Of a stretch of 64,000 nt of DNA, positions 46,101-55,052 are shown piece after piece. Position numbers and translations under genes: made by a program. Location: the NCBI GenBank assembly GCA_009783355.1, contig WRHH01000003.1, positions 1 through 64,000 of the forward strand, written 5' to 3'. Below the pieces are notes generated by a model. It was not told the DNA's origin. It made no database searches and saw nothing but the letters and a program-made list of their open reading frames with translations. Origin of the DNA: Synergistaceae bacterium. Lineage in GTDB: Bacteria > Synergistota > Synergistia > Synergistales > Aminobacteriaceae. Each line of letters begins with the position of its first letter. Within the stretch, counting starts at the first letter, position 1.

Positions 46101-48440
46101 TCCAGAGCCGGGGAAATACTTGAGCTGCATCTCTTTCGCTATCCAGCGGCCGCTATCCTCCATGACGCTTGCCGTGATATTTATATTTACTACGGCAGGA
46201 GGATTCCAGGAGTCTTCAAATGTGTAGCTTTGCAGGGCGTTCCCATCCTCGTCCAAATTCCCGGTTGCTATTTCATCGCTTGGAGACTGGAGAACTGAGG
46301 ACTTTTCCGGATCACCAAAACTAAACATTCTCCATTCTTCGCCTTTTGGAATAAAACCACCAGCGACTGCTTGATAATTCAACCTCCATGGCATATTAGA
46401 GGAAGGAACCCCGAAAAGGTATTTTGACGAAATCCTAAACGTCAGTTCTTCGTCTGCTGTTATATAGCCGCCGGGCTTCCCTTCGTCCACGCGCTCAATT
46501 TCAACCTCTATGCGCGGCGGGGCAAACATCTCAACGCTGAACTTTGTAACCGAAAACGGCTCGCTCTCTTTTCCGGGTATGCACAACTCGACCGCGTATT
46601 CTCCGGAAGGCGCCGCGTCAGGAAGCTGGAACTCAATATCCGCGCCCCCTTGAGCGGACAATGCAGCGGTCATTCTGGTGAAAGTTCTTCCCATCGGGTC
46701 ACGTACAATGAACAATACGGGGAATCCTGAAGCAACGTTAACTCCTGCTTCGCGAACTATCGCCTTAACGTTCACGGTCTCGCCCGGGCGATAAATCCCG
46801 CGCGGGGTGAACAACATTCCGCCATATCCGGAAGTTATCCATGCCCTGCCGGATATATCAAACGTTTCATTAGTTATGAGAGGATTGTTTAACCGCAAAA
46901 ATGAAACGTCATTTTCCATAGATGCGGTAACGAGGGCGGGAGCTGTTTTCAAGTCAGCGGGGAAATACTTGTAAAGCCCTGCGGAATCGGTCTTTCCAAC
47001 AGTAATAAGCTGGCTTGCATCGGTATATATTTTAATTTCAGCGTTCTCTATGGGTTTTGCTTCCGAGATGGAATTAGCCCAAACTAAACAGCCGCCCGGC
47101 CATATCCTTGCAGTTAAGCCTATATCGGAGAGCGATACTATCTGTTCCGCCTGATTCCACGAATATGCACCCTTTTCGAGAGCTGTAATCAAATATAGAC
47201 CCTGAAGCGGGCCGGAATCATCATCGACAAAGGACTTTATATCAATCGCGCGTCTTTCCCTTTCGTTTGGAATTGGCGAGATATTTGCGGTCTTCTTGGC
47301 CACCCTTGCTGACAGATCCGTCGGAAAACTGTATCGATAACTGTCATTCCGAAGCACATACGGGATGTTGGATTCATATAAGCGCCATAATGTTATATCC
47401 AGATCGTTTATATTTGTAGACTCTATTGGAATTGTAGTTCCCACGGCGGGAGAGAGGAACATTCCCGAAGCGGGAAAATTGACCGAATGCGGTTTGTCGG
47501 GGATTATAAATGCTTTTCGGAAATCCTCCGTAAGTTTTGCATTGCTGTCAACTGCGGGAACTCCTTTTTTTATATCGACGATAACGCGTTGCCGCGGTTT
47601 AAAATCGCCAACGATAGCAAACCCGCTCCATCTGCTCTCCAACCTGAAATTGGACGTCGGTTCGACGGTTATGAATCTTTTTGCTTTATCTAAATCGACT
47701 TTGTTGTTGGTCTCAATAACAATCCTTGATTCATCATATTCATACACTCTGGAATCGGTTATCACGAGCATAGGGCTTATCTCAACGGCGCGGCTGACTT
47801 CCTTCTCCAGTCCCAGAAAACCTGTATTTCCGGTTAGCCCCTTGCCTATTGTAAGCACAAGCTTATTCTCATCTTCGTATTTGCCGGAAAGTTTCGTCTC
47901 AACCGTGATTATCTTTGACGGAAGACCGCCGATACAAGAAAAGTTAAGTTTAGCATTTGCAGATGTAGCAACTTTTAAAAAACTAGCGAGCCTCGACGGA
48001 GATACCGGTATATTAAACTCGAGCTTCATCTGAACGTTTACGACGCCGCTGCTTCTTGAATAAGAGGACTGCGACGCAGAAAGCAGTTTAAGAGGCTCCG
48101 TTTGAAAATTGTACTTCTTGCCTCCTGCTGTGGCTGTAAAAGCGGTAGCCATCTGCAACGGCGCTACTAAGGTTGCTGTAAAAACTGTTGTGGATTCCCA
48201 TTTTCCATCAGCAATTATGGCAGGGTTCACTTGAAAAGGGAAATCCTCCATGCTAACTAATTTACCGACCGCATCTTCTTCTATCACGGGAGACGAATAA
48301 ACCGCTCTAAATTGAGGATTATCCGTTGTTGTTCCTGTGGGAGAAAATGATTTTATCGCAGGTACAGCGGAGAATGCAGGAGCAGAAATTATCAACAATC
48401 CAATAATTAGTACAAATAAATAACCGGTTATTTTTTTCAA
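43158..48440 (-). CDS. Bacterial alpha-2-macroglobulin with thioester
   Basis: About 1760 residues. The start is set at a TTG (48440), 10 bp after AAGGAG, giving MKKITGYLFVLIIGLLIISA as signal peptide without a lipobox. MG domains include GMLFTPRGIYRPGETVNVKA (A2M_N), TLLFTVENSKLIEQQAMKMS, and LFIGESGEAEIELDVPEFSG with LYAVGISGSSFGS. The thioester is intact (YPYGCLEQT, Cys about 1318), followed by the alpha-alpha toroid domain and a C-terminal receptor-like domain. Such proteins trap foreign proteases in the periplasm. The usual partner, penicillin-binding protein 1C, is not in this window. The stop codon lies in a REP. Confidence 0.94.
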   Translation of the reverse strand: MKKITGYLFVLIIGLLIISAPAFSAVPAIKSFSPTGTTTDNPQFRAVYSSPVIEEDAVGKLVSMEDFPFQVNPAIIADGKWESTTVFTATLVAPLQMATAFTATAGGKKYNFQTEPLKLLSASQSSYSRSSGVVNVQMKLEFNIPVSPSRLASFLKVATSANAKLNFSCIGGLPSKIITVETKLSGKYEDENKLVLTIGKGLTGNTGFLGLEKEVSRAVEISPMLVITDSRVYEYDESRIVIETNNKVDLDKAKRFITVEPTSNFRLESRWSGFAIVGDFKPRQRVIVDIKKGVPAVDSNAKLTEDFRKAFIIPDKPHSVNFPASGMFLSPAVGTTIPIESTNINDLDITLWRLYESNIPYVLRNDSYRYSFPTDLSARVAKKTANISPIPNERERRAIDIKSFVDDDSGPLQGLYLITALEKGAYSWNQAEQIVSLSDIGLTARIWPGGCLVWANSISEAKPIENAEIKIYTDASQLITVGKTDSAGLYKYFPADLKTAPALVTASMENDVSFLRLNNPLITNETFDISGRAWITSGYGGMLFTPRGIYRPGETVNVKAIVREAGVNVASGFPVLFIVRDPMGRTFTRMTAALSAQGGADIEFQLPDAAPSGEYAVELCIPGKESEPFSVTKFSVEMFAPPRIEVEIERVDEGKPGGYITADEELTFRISSKYLFGVPSSNMPWRLNYQAVAGGFIPKGEEWRMFSFGDPEKSSVLQSPSDEIATGNLDEDGNALQSYTFEDSWNPPAVVNINITASVMEDSGRWIAKEMQLKYFPGSGEYLLGINAPTESPTNKAAKIRVAALAPDSKPIDKLNAKATIYKVTYHYNLVQRDGVTRWQSTQELVKYEEKAVTITKGMADFDFTPKNYGEYLVRVEAGEAKTSARFWSYDFDYDSGGGSRFVDRVEIETDKESYKAGETAKFTVKAPFAGTLLFTVENSKLIEQQAMKMSGVQAEVAVPIPEDLNIANLWCVATVLRPVKEDEPWAAHRAIGVKSIALDTSENKLQISIEAPDKISPNSKLHVKIQSAADSEVTLALVDEGVLQITGFNTPNPYGHFYSKCGLSSNLYDIYDQLMQIEPRATELLHPAGGMAAKAAAYLGNMDTKRFKILSIFKPTLFIGESGEAEIELDVPEFSGKTRLYAVGISGSSFGSAEKFVQIARDVVVEANLPRFAAMGDTFNSHVSVFNTSEKPQEVSVTLKTEGPLSINGQKEFSVNVPAKSSKSIEVEFEAPDIGSARYIVDAKFSGEEFAQEIDMQVRGLYPIVSRMGTGRFGAGETVITLPDDFAGTTERIITVTGTPVADLVPALNYLLRYPYGCLEQTVSTAWAVLAVPEAAKMSDPELVSQYEISRKLSAAISRIQAMQLYNGSFATWPGNQHSNDWASVYAAHFLSELRRANVLQPFPEDMWKGAMNFLRQVLAEPVDGNAINENLTTKAYACFVLALEKEAPLGLMYWLKENTKSILPSGQIWLAGAYALTDGKPEHLKAISGTVGAGAPMVGNPVTLDSTVRNAAQALLLWSLVQPEAPEAAALAEYLIQAGRIGRWYSTQENSVSTVALSNYIRAIGGQTETDLTCSLTDPSGEIHEPAREFKAQNNLSFQISEPGKWILKSEGSGNGYYSWIATGEPKVAPKPESQGITIETDWRDSKGKRITGDIKLGTEIVATVKIIPVVQLSDVVVSLLLPAGIEIESAPKTNLCITDARDDRLLMFFDKLNGSVEYKYTVRAVTKGNFALPPVSAEGMYNPAVKFIGKGGRVNIK

Positions 48441-48626
48441 GTTTATCCATCTCCTTATTAAATTTCTTTCGATTATAATATAATTCATCTGTTTTTCATA
48501 AAATGTTCATTAAAAATTCATTAATCGCTGTTAATATACAATCAAGAAAAACACGGGGATGTCCCCGGAACATATTAAACAAAAATGAACAAAATTTTGG
48601 TTCATAACTTTAGGAGGGTAATCAAA

Positions 48627-49094
48627 ATGAAAAAAATAGTAGCTTTATTATTGATGGCATCTTTTGTAACGGTTAATGCAGCAGGCGCTTTTGCGGAAGC
48701 AAGGTTTTTCGAAAGAGGAAGAGGAAGAGTATCGGGAAGGGTCGAGCATAGAAATACCGATAGAAGAATTGATTCAAGACGCTCGAGTCCTCCGGTTGAA
48801 AGACGCCTTAGTAGCCGCCCCGCGCCGAATATGAGGGGTTTTGCTAATCGCCCGGCTAGGCGCGACAGCTATTTTTTCAATCGCAGCAGACCAATGACAC
48901 GACATCACAGCAATTTTTTTAATCGTCCCAGGGTTTTTAACAGACGTCCGGTTGCGCCGCTATACCGCTCCAGACCATATTACTCAGGGCACAGCCATCG
49001 CAGCAGTTCGTTATCGGCGCTTGAATTTTTTGGAATAAGCGCAGCAATAATATCAATCGCTGCTGCAGCAAGCCACACATGCTATGATTATTAG
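48627..49094 (+). CDS. Small secreted Arg-rich protein, 155 residues
   Basis: AGGAGGG precedes the ATG at 48627. Signal peptide with a Sec cleavage pattern (VALLLMASFVTVNAAGAFAE). The mature region is strikingly rich in Arg, Ser, Asn and Phe with repeated FFNR/NRPR words (RDSYFFNRSRPMTRHHSNFF, NRPRVFNRRPV), then a C-terminal hydrophobic helix (LEFFGISAAIISIAAAAS) and a terminal Cys-Tyr-Asp-Tyr. It is very basic and low-complexity; a nucleic-acid, heparin-like or LPS-binding role could be imagined, but no family is recognised. It is divergent from the macroglobulin gene and has its own terminator. Confidence 0.7.
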   Translation: MKKIVALLLMASFVTVNAAGAFAEARFFERGRGRVSGRVEHRNTDRRIDSRRSSPPVERRLSSRPAPNMRGFANRPARRDSYFFNRSRPMTRHHSNFFNRPRVFNRRPVAPLYRSRPYYSGHSHRSSSLSALEFFGISAAIISIAAAASHTCYDY

Positions 49095-49180
49095 AATTAC
49101 CGCGATTCAATAGCGTAAATTTAAAGATTTGGGATTGGAATTGTCCCCCATATAATTCCAGTTCGCATAAACACAAACCG

Positions 49181-49204
49181 GGCGCCGAAAGGCGCCTTGT
49201 TTTT
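49181..49204 (+). terminator. Intrinsic terminator of the Arg-rich protein gene
   Basis: GGCGCC-GAAA-GGCGCC stem-loop followed by TTGTTTTTT. Perfect 6-bp stem (extendable by G-C pairs) with a stable GNRA loop. Confidence 0.85.
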
Positions 49205-49255
49205 TAATGCTCAAAGCGTAATGAATAAAGTATACTAAATATTTTGTCTTTTCGT

Positions 49256-51205
49256 TTATTTACCGGCGTAAATTGATATTTTTCTTATGATTTCGGCGAC
49301 GTCAATTGGTTTGGCAATGTGGTCATTCATGCCGCTGTTCAAACACTTTTCAATATCTTCGCGAAAAGCATCGGCGGTCATTGCAACAATTGGTATTGTT
49401 TTGGCCTTACCGATTTCCATCCCGCGAATAGCTCTCGTGGCCTCGTACCCGTCCATCTCCGGCATATTGATGTCCATGAGTATCATGTCGTATTTATCAG
49501 GATTTTGCATAAACTTCTTCACAGCTATTAAGCCGTTTTCCGCCGTATCAATTTTCATTTTTGTGTCTTCGAAAAGCATCTTGAATATTTCCCGGTTTGT
49601 CTTCATGTCTTCGACAAGCAAGAGGGCGATGCTTGAAAAATCCGGCGTACTATGCGCTAATTTATCCGTATCAATGTTATTCGTCCCCACGTCCTCACGC
49701 CGTAAGCTGCTGTAAATATTCGCGGGAAAAAGCGGCATCGGTATGAACCTGTTTATGCCTGCGCCACGCAGCTTGGCGTCAACTTTGTTCCATTTTAAAA
49801 ACGAGGCCATCAATACGACGGTTCCCATTTTTGTCTTTTTATATAATTTTTTTGCCGTATCAAAAACATCTTTGCAACTCAAGTCATAATCAACAAATAT
49901 CATGTCATATAAATTTTCGTTATCATAAGCCGCGTTTACTAGCGAGATCATTTCTTCTTCATTCGTCGCCGCGTCCATAATAACGCCTAAGCCGGATATG
50001 ACCGACTCAAAGTATTTGCATATCCTTTCGTCATTTGATACAACAAGTATACTAATACCGTTCAAGTCGGCGAACTTATTATTAATTTCAATATCTTCCA
50101 CACGTTCGAGTTCTATTTCAAAAATAAAAGATGATCCTTTGCCAAATTCCGATTCGACCCATATATTCCCGTGCATCTTATCAATGACATTTTTTGAAAT
50201 TACAAGCCCAAGGCCGGTTCCTCCAAAACGTCTTGAAATATTTGCGTCCGCCTGCTCAAACGCATTAAATAGCTTGCTCAACTGCTCTTTCGTTATTCCT
50301 ATTCCGGTATCAGTTATTGTAAAGCGCAAAACGCTGCTTTTGTCCTTTTGTTCAGTTTCCTGCGCCGTCACAGTTATCTCTCCGTCCGCAGACGTAAATT
50401 TGATTGCGTTTGACATGAAATTAGTTATGACCTGAGAAATCCTTAAATCGTCGCCTATATATCGAAGACAAGCGTTTTTGTCTAAAAATACGCTTAGTTT
50501 TATTCTTTTTCTCTCCACCTGTTCCATTACCAAGTTGCATATTTTTTTAAGTATCTCTTCAATGCTTAAATTGGTGTTGTGCAATTCAAACTTGCCGGCC
50601 TCAATCTTGGACATATCAAGCACATCGTTGATTAGGGCAAGCAAATGCGCTGATGATTGCTCTATTGTTGCTAAGCAATACTTGAGTTTTTCCAAATCAT
50701 GCGAACTTTCAGCAATTTTTGTCATGCCGATTATTGCGTTTAGCGGCGTTCTCATTTCATGGCTCATTTTCGATAAAAAATCACTCTTTGCCTTGTTTGC
50801 CTGCTCTGTTATGTGCATAAGCCGAAGCTGTTCTTCGGCTTTCTTAAGGTTCGATATATCGGCAAAACTTTCAAGCAATGCGATACGGCCTTTGTAACTA
50901 ATTTTCACAACTGATTTTATTATCGGAATCACATCGCCGTCGGCCTTCACAAACAAACGTTCCGACCGGTCAACAATTTGATTATTATCCAAAATCGGGC
51001 ATGAATTCACCTCGGCAGGGCAAATTAGTTTATTACAGCGCTTTCCGATGAGATCGGACTTATCGCCGCCAAACATACGCGTGGCTACAGGGTTGATGTC
51101 TATTATCTCGCGCGTATCAGCGTCAATTACTGTAATACCGCATTCAACATTTGCCCAAATCAATTCAAAACGCTCAAGCGCGTCATTGATAAGCATAGAA
51201 TCCAT
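49256..51205 (-). CDS. Hybrid sensor histidine kinase with two receiver domains
   Basis: 649 residues, cytoplasmic (no membrane segment). PAS domain 10-120 (ANVECGITVIDADTREIIDI) with a Cys cluster at about 57-69 that could bind metal. HisKA with phospho-acceptor His149 (SKMSHEMRTPLNAIIG). HATPase (DLRISQVITNFMSNAIKFTS, DTGIGITKEQLSKLFNAFEQ, RRFGGTGLGLVISK). First receiver 385-500 (ILVVSNDERICKYFESVISG), degenerate at the acidic pocket. Second receiver 525-645, canonical (ALLLVEDMKTNREIFKMLFE, MILMDINMPEMDGYEATRAI). AGGAG precedes the ATG. The output is presumably passed to an unlinked phosphotransfer protein. Confidence 0.93.
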   Translation of the reverse strand: MDSMLINDALERFELIWANVECGITVIDADTREIIDINPVATRMFGGDKSDLIGKRCNKLICPAEVNSCPILDNNQIVDRSERLFVKADGDVIPIIKSVVKISYKGRIALLESFADISNLKKAEEQLRLMHITEQANKAKSDFLSKMSHEMRTPLNAIIGMTKIAESSHDLEKLKYCLATIEQSSAHLLALINDVLDMSKIEAGKFELHNTNLSIEEILKKICNLVMEQVERKRIKLSVFLDKNACLRYIGDDLRISQVITNFMSNAIKFTSADGEITVTAQETEQKDKSSVLRFTITDTGIGITKEQLSKLFNAFEQADANISRRFGGTGLGLVISKNVIDKMHGNIWVESEFGKGSSFIFEIELERVEDIEINNKFADLNGISILVVSNDERICKYFESVISGLGVIMDAATNEEEMISLVNAAYDNENLYDMIFVDYDLSCKDVFDTAKKLYKKTKMGTVVLMASFLKWNKVDAKLRGAGINRFIPMPLFPANIYSSLRREDVGTNNIDTDKLAHSTPDFSSIALLLVEDMKTNREIFKMLFEDTKMKIDTAENGLIAVKKFMQNPDKYDMILMDINMPEMDGYEATRAIRGMEIGKAKTIPIVAMTADAFREDIEKCLNSGMNDHIAKPIDVAEIIRKISIYAGK

Positions 51206-51404
51206 GATGTTAATTCTCCTATCTTAATTTAGCTGCACTACACTCCCTGTGTAGCGAAGCCGTGTTGAGTAACATTTTGGCTTCTTTGGCGATATCCGCA
51301 GACAGCTTTACCTATATTATATCTTTCGGCAATTTAACTAAAAAAACAACCCGCTAAGGAAAAGCAAAAAAAAATGATAATTATAGTGATTAGTAGTTAG
51401 TAGT

Positions 51405-51500
51405 TAACTCCTCACTCCTCACTCCTCACTCCTCACTCCTAACTCCTCACTCCTCACTCCTAACTCTGCCCTCACTCTGCCCTCACTCTGCCCTCACTCC
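51405..51500. repeat. Heptad array ACTCCTC plus 11-bp CTCTGCCCTCA units
   Basis: About eleven ACTCCTC-type units with TAACTCC variants, then three units of CTCTGCCCTCA, ending in the mutS 3' end where GAGTGAGGG supplies the TGA stop. The rest of the 51206-51404 gap is AT-rich with no gene. Confidence 0.88.
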
Positions 51501-53953
51501 TCGTCAAAAAGGCTCTTCTGTACGGGCGCGTTGCTTATTATCACACGATTTTTTTCAAAATTTCTCAGCAGCTCCCTCGCCCTCGTCAGCACCGTTTTGG
51601 GCAGTCCGGCGAGGCGGGCGACCTCAATCCCATATGATTTATCTGCTGCGCCACTAACTACCTGATGCCTGAAAGTTATGCCGTCCGCGTTCTCGCTGAC
51701 CGCCGTGCACAGATTCGTGACTCCGTTCAGGATCCCAAGAGACGTGAGTTCATGATAATGCGTGGCAAAAAGCACCTTGCAGCCTGAGGCCGCCGTACCG
51801 CGATGGAGATGTTCGAGCACTGCCCATGCTATGCTCATGCCGTCCCAAGTTGACGTTCCTCTTCCAACCTCGTCAAGGATGACGAGGCTGCTATCCGTGA
51901 CATTATTCAAAATATTAGCGGTCTCCAGCATCTCTATCATGAATGTGCTGTTGCCCCTTGATATATCATCTCTCGCTCCAATTCTTGTAAATAATCTCTC
52001 AGTTATGCCAAGTACAGCGTAAGACGCCGGAATCCATGAACCCATCTGGGACATAATGCAAAGCAGCGCAGTCATCCTGAGCCATGTTGATTTTCCCGCC
52101 ATATTCGGCCCCGTTAAGATTACAATCCGCGCGCCGCCCGATGACAACAAGACGTCGTTTGGTACAAAAGGGTCGCTCGAAACAGCTTCAAGCACTGGGT
52201 GGCGGCCTCTGCGGATTTCTATATCGTTTGTCCCTGCGTTAATCTGAGGGCAAACGTAATTTCTCTCCCAGGCGACTTTCGAGAGCGATGCTATGCAGTC
52301 GAGCTCCCCCAGAGCCCTTCCCAATTGTTGAAGCGCGGAAGCATTTGCCCTTATCTCGCCGACAAGCTTTTCGTAAATCTCGCGCGTTATCTCCGCCATT
52401 TTGTTGAGAGCGCTCGCCGCTTTTTCTTCAAATTCCTTGAGCTCATCGGTAACAAAGCGTTCGGCATTGACCATCGTCTGGCGGCGCGAGAAATGCTCAG
52501 GGATCTTCGCGCCGCTCGCCGCAGCGTTGCTGAGTTCCAGGTAATATCCAAAAACATTATTCCGCCCGATACGAAGCTTCGATATGCCGCTCGCCGCTCT
52601 CTCGCGCGCGGCGTATTCTTCGAGCCACAACTCTCCCTTCTCCGATACTTCCCTCCATTTGTCGAGCTCCGCATCGAAACCCGCGCGTATGACACTCTTA
52701 TCCCCGCGCTCCGAAAGAGCCGAATTAAGCAGGGATTTCAAATCAGAAAGGCTTGGAATTTGGGAGAATATTTCGTAAACGTTCAAAAACGACGCGTTTG
52801 ATAACGGGAGCAGAACTTTTGGCGTCGCATTGAGAGTATCCTTCACGGAAAATATGTCGCGTTCATTGCCGACATTGCTTAGCAACCTTGAAATTGCCCG
52901 CTCTATGTCGTAACAACCGGATAAATTGCCCTTCACTTCGCTTAAAGTTTCCGTATCGTTTACGAAACTGTTTATGGCATTCTGCCTGAACCTAATGCGC
53001 TCAACGTCTGTCAGAGGGCGCAGAATCCACGATTGAAGGGTTCTGCGCCCCATTGGGGTTACGCAATTATTAAGGACGGAGTATAGCGAATTCGTCTCTC
53101 CTGTTAGCTCAAGGCTGTTTTGAGAAGCGGGGTCTATCCATAAGGATGAAGAGGATCTCAGTATCCAAAACCGCGTTACATGTGATACCGCGCCGAACTG
53201 CGTGCTCATCAGCATCGACATCACAGCCCACATGCAGCCCACGCAAGGGTCGTCATCGCTGCACCCGTAAATTTCGAGCGTTTGTATACCCCACAGCGAT
53301 TTCAATTTCTGCGAGGCGCTGCTTAGCTTAAATACTTCATTCGGCTGCGCGATAAGGCGCAGACTTTTAAGAGCCGGAGGGATCCTTTCGACGTTCAACC
53401 CGCTCGGATAAAGCAACTCAAGCGGAGCAAACGCGCATATGAGAGAGACGGCCTCCTCAATTGGAAAGACTCCGCCCTCAAGTTTTCCCGTCTCAGCGCT
53501 GAAAAGAGCTATAGCAATTTTTCCCGCGCCCCCCTTCGCGCTCGACGTAGAAAACGCCGCAAGGCGCCCTGAGTCCTCGCTCTCCTCGGGGACATATGTC
53601 CCCGGGGTAATTATTCTGTTCACTTCGCGATCAACAAGCTTTTGAGGGCTCTTTCCATCAGGTTCGGAGGTTTGTTCGCATATTGCGACCTTATATCCAA
53701 GACGCATTATCCGTCCCAAATAGACGTTCAGGGCATGATGGGGAACTCCCGCCATCGGAATGCTCTTATTAGCGTCACGGCTTGTGAGGGTAAGGTTTAG
53801 AGCAGCGGACAATATTTTGGCGTCGTCAAAGAACAGCTCATAAAAATCTCCCATTCTGAAAAAAAGCAGGCAATCAGGATATTTCTCTTTCCATTCTATA
53901 TACTGCGACAACCACGGCGTAATTTTAACGTCGTCGGGAAGTTCAAAAGCCAT
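51494..53953 (-). CDS. mutS: DNA mismatch repair protein MutS
   Basis: 819 residues. The N-terminal mismatch-recognition domain has the Phe-x-Glu motif (CLLFFRMGDFYELFFDDAKI). Connector, lever and clamp domains follow (LDGGVF-like KLEGGVFPIEEAVSL, NSLYSVLNNCVTPMGRRTLQ). The ATPase domain has Walker A (ILTGPNMAGKSTWLRM), SRGNSTFMIEMLETANILNN, Walker B (SLVILDEVGRGTSTWDG) and the HYHELTSL switch. The C-terminal HTH is short and ends QKSLFDEE; compared with E. coli it lacks some of the tetramerisation region. GGGGTG precedes the ATG. MutL is not in the window. Confidence 0.96.
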   Translation of the reverse strand: MAFELPDDVKITPWLSQYIEWKEKYPDCLLFFRMGDFYELFFDDAKILSAALNLTLTSRDANKSIPMAGVPHHALNVYLGRIMRLGYKVAICEQTSEPDGKSPQKLVDREVNRIITPGTYVPEESEDSGRLAAFSTSSAKGGAGKIAIALFSAETGKLEGGVFPIEEAVSLICAFAPLELLYPSGLNVERIPPALKSLRLIAQPNEVFKLSSASQKLKSLWGIQTLEIYGCSDDDPCVGCMWAVMSMLMSTQFGAVSHVTRFWILRSSSSLWIDPASQNSLELTGETNSLYSVLNNCVTPMGRRTLQSWILRPLTDVERIRFRQNAINSFVNDTETLSEVKGNLSGCYDIERAISRLLSNVGNERDIFSVKDTLNATPKVLLPLSNASFLNVYEIFSQIPSLSDLKSLLNSALSERGDKSVIRAGFDAELDKWREVSEKGELWLEEYAARERAASGISKLRIGRNNVFGYYLELSNAAASGAKIPEHFSRRQTMVNAERFVTDELKEFEEKAASALNKMAEITREIYEKLVGEIRANASALQQLGRALGELDCIASLSKVAWERNYVCPQINAGTNDIEIRRGRHPVLEAVSSDPFVPNDVLLSSGGARIVILTGPNMAGKSTWLRMTALLCIMSQMGSWIPASYAVLGITERLFTRIGARDDISRGNSTFMIEMLETANILNNVTDSSLVILDEVGRGTSTWDGMSIAWAVLEHLHRGTAASGCKVLFATHYHELTSLGILNGVTNLCTAVSENADGITFRHQVVSGAADKSYGIEVARLAGLPKTVLTRARELLRNFEKNRVIISNAPVQKSLFDEE

Positions 53954-54015
53954 TTTTCACCCCTCAAAATTCAATAATACACAACAAACTTACACGAGCA
54001 AAAGATCTTTGTCTT

Positions 54016-54978
54016 TTAATTCGGAATTCCGAATTCCGAATTCCGAATTAACCAATATCCTACGTATAGAAACAATGCCTGAAGCGCCGCCATCGAAATG
54101 ACAGTTAAATATATTGAAAACTTCATATCAATCAGGCGATGATGAAGGTGTCCCCTGTCCGGCGCGAACGGAGACTTTCCCTTTATTATTCTTCTTAAAA
54201 ATGCAAACGCCGTATCGAAAACAGGAACACCGCCAAACAACGCAAGAAGTATTATAAGTTTATACGACGAAATGTTCCTTATAGTTCCGCTCAACGCCTC
54301 TATTAAGTGCGTCGAGTAAACGAAACCCAAAAGAGTTGAGCCGCCGTCTCCAAGAAATGTTTGAGCTTTGGGGAAATTCCAGCATATTGTACCAAGAGCC
54401 ATTGCCGCGAGAGAAATACCGAAGGACATGGATAAAAAGGAAACGGGCGCGCCAAAAATTCCCATTAATAATATTGCCGTTGAAGAAGTGATGAACATTA
54501 AGAGGCAAAGGCCGTTAATTCCGTCAATCAGGTTATAAGCGCTCGTGTTCCCGGCCATCCATATCACTGTTATTAAGTATATAAATAAAGGAAGTTCAAG
54601 GGAGTAAATAGCAAAAGCAGCCGCCAGCAGGTGAATAAGAAGACGGAATAACGCGGGGAGGGATTTCATGTCGTCAACATAACCGCTGAAAAATACGAGC
54701 GTTGCCCCCGTTGCGGCGTATGGGATAAAAGCTCCTGAAATATCTTTGGCTACAGCCTCGGAGGCTGGAGTTACGTAATAAAGGCACAGTACAAGATATC
54801 CAAGCCATAGCCCAAGCCCTGCACCCCGCGGAGTAATTTGGGAATGCACCTTACGCTCGTTTGGCGCGTCCAATATGCGAAAGCGGTTCGCCAACCCAAT
54901 TGCAACAGGCGTAACGAATCCGCCCCAAAAAAACGAAGCAAGCGTAACTATTAAAAGAATTATACCGGGATTATCCAT
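54016..54978 (-). CDS. WecA/MraY-type UDP-sugar:undecaprenyl-phosphate transferase
   Basis: 320-residue polytopic membrane protein (about 10 segments) of glycosyltransferase family 4. Signatures: VHSQITPRGAGLGLWLGYLV (DxxN/R start), FSGYVDDMKSLPALFRL (DD motif), NTSAYNLIDGINGLCLLMF, AQTFLGDGGSTLLGFVYS and the C-terminal APDRGHLHHRLIDM. The HHR loop suits WecA-type N-acetylglucosamine-1-phosphate transferases starting O-antigen or teichoic-like polymers. The last residues (LIRNSEFGIPN) come from GGAATTC heptads, the same tail as in the MBL protein. Upstream, a REP separates it from the rpiB-upp fusion. Confidence 0.9.
   Translation of the reverse strand: MDNPGIILLIVTLASFFWGGFVTPVAIGLANRFRILDAPNERKVHSQITPRGAGLGLWLGYLVLCLYYVTPASEAVAKDISGAFIPYAATGATLVFFSGYVDDMKSLPALFRLLIHLLAAAFAIYSLELPLFIYLITVIWMAGNTSAYNLIDGINGLCLLMFITSSTAILLMGIFGAPVSFLSMSFGISLAAMALGTICWNFPKAQTFLGDGGSTLLGFVYSTHLIEALSGTIRNISSYKLIILLALFGGVPVFDTAFAFLRRIIKGKSPFAPDRGHLHHRLIDMKFSIYLTVISMAALQALFLYVGYWLIRNSEFGIPN
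54018..54049. repeat. Heptad array, unit AATTCCG, at the 3' end of the transferase gene
   Basis: Four to five tandem units directly after GTCTTTTAATTCGG, the same order as at 14741-14781. On the minus strand it encodes NSEFGI- and the TAA stop. Confidence 0.85.
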
Positions 54979-55026
54979 ATGTTACATTCCCATACGGTCT
55001 ATTCGGCAATTCAAGGTTACAAATAC

Positions 55027-55052
55027 GGGACGCTCAGGGGCGCGTCCCCTAC
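55027..55052. repeat. REP overlapping the stop codon of the rpiB-upp gene
   Basis: GGGACGCTC...GCGTCCCCTAC hairpin. Its minus-strand GTAGGGG supplies the TAG stop (AAG-TAG-GGG) of the neighbouring gene. Confidence 0.85.

Noticed and set aside
52199-52801. 200-codon plus-strand ORF
   Set aside because: Antisense to conserved mutS sequence, with no ribosome site or family motif.
53587-53612. GGGGACATATGTCCCC palindrome with a similar CGGGGATGTCCCCG at 48555 as a regulatory pair
   Set aside because: The first lies within mutS coding sequence where the residues (TPGTYVPEE) are family-typical, so it is probably coincidence.
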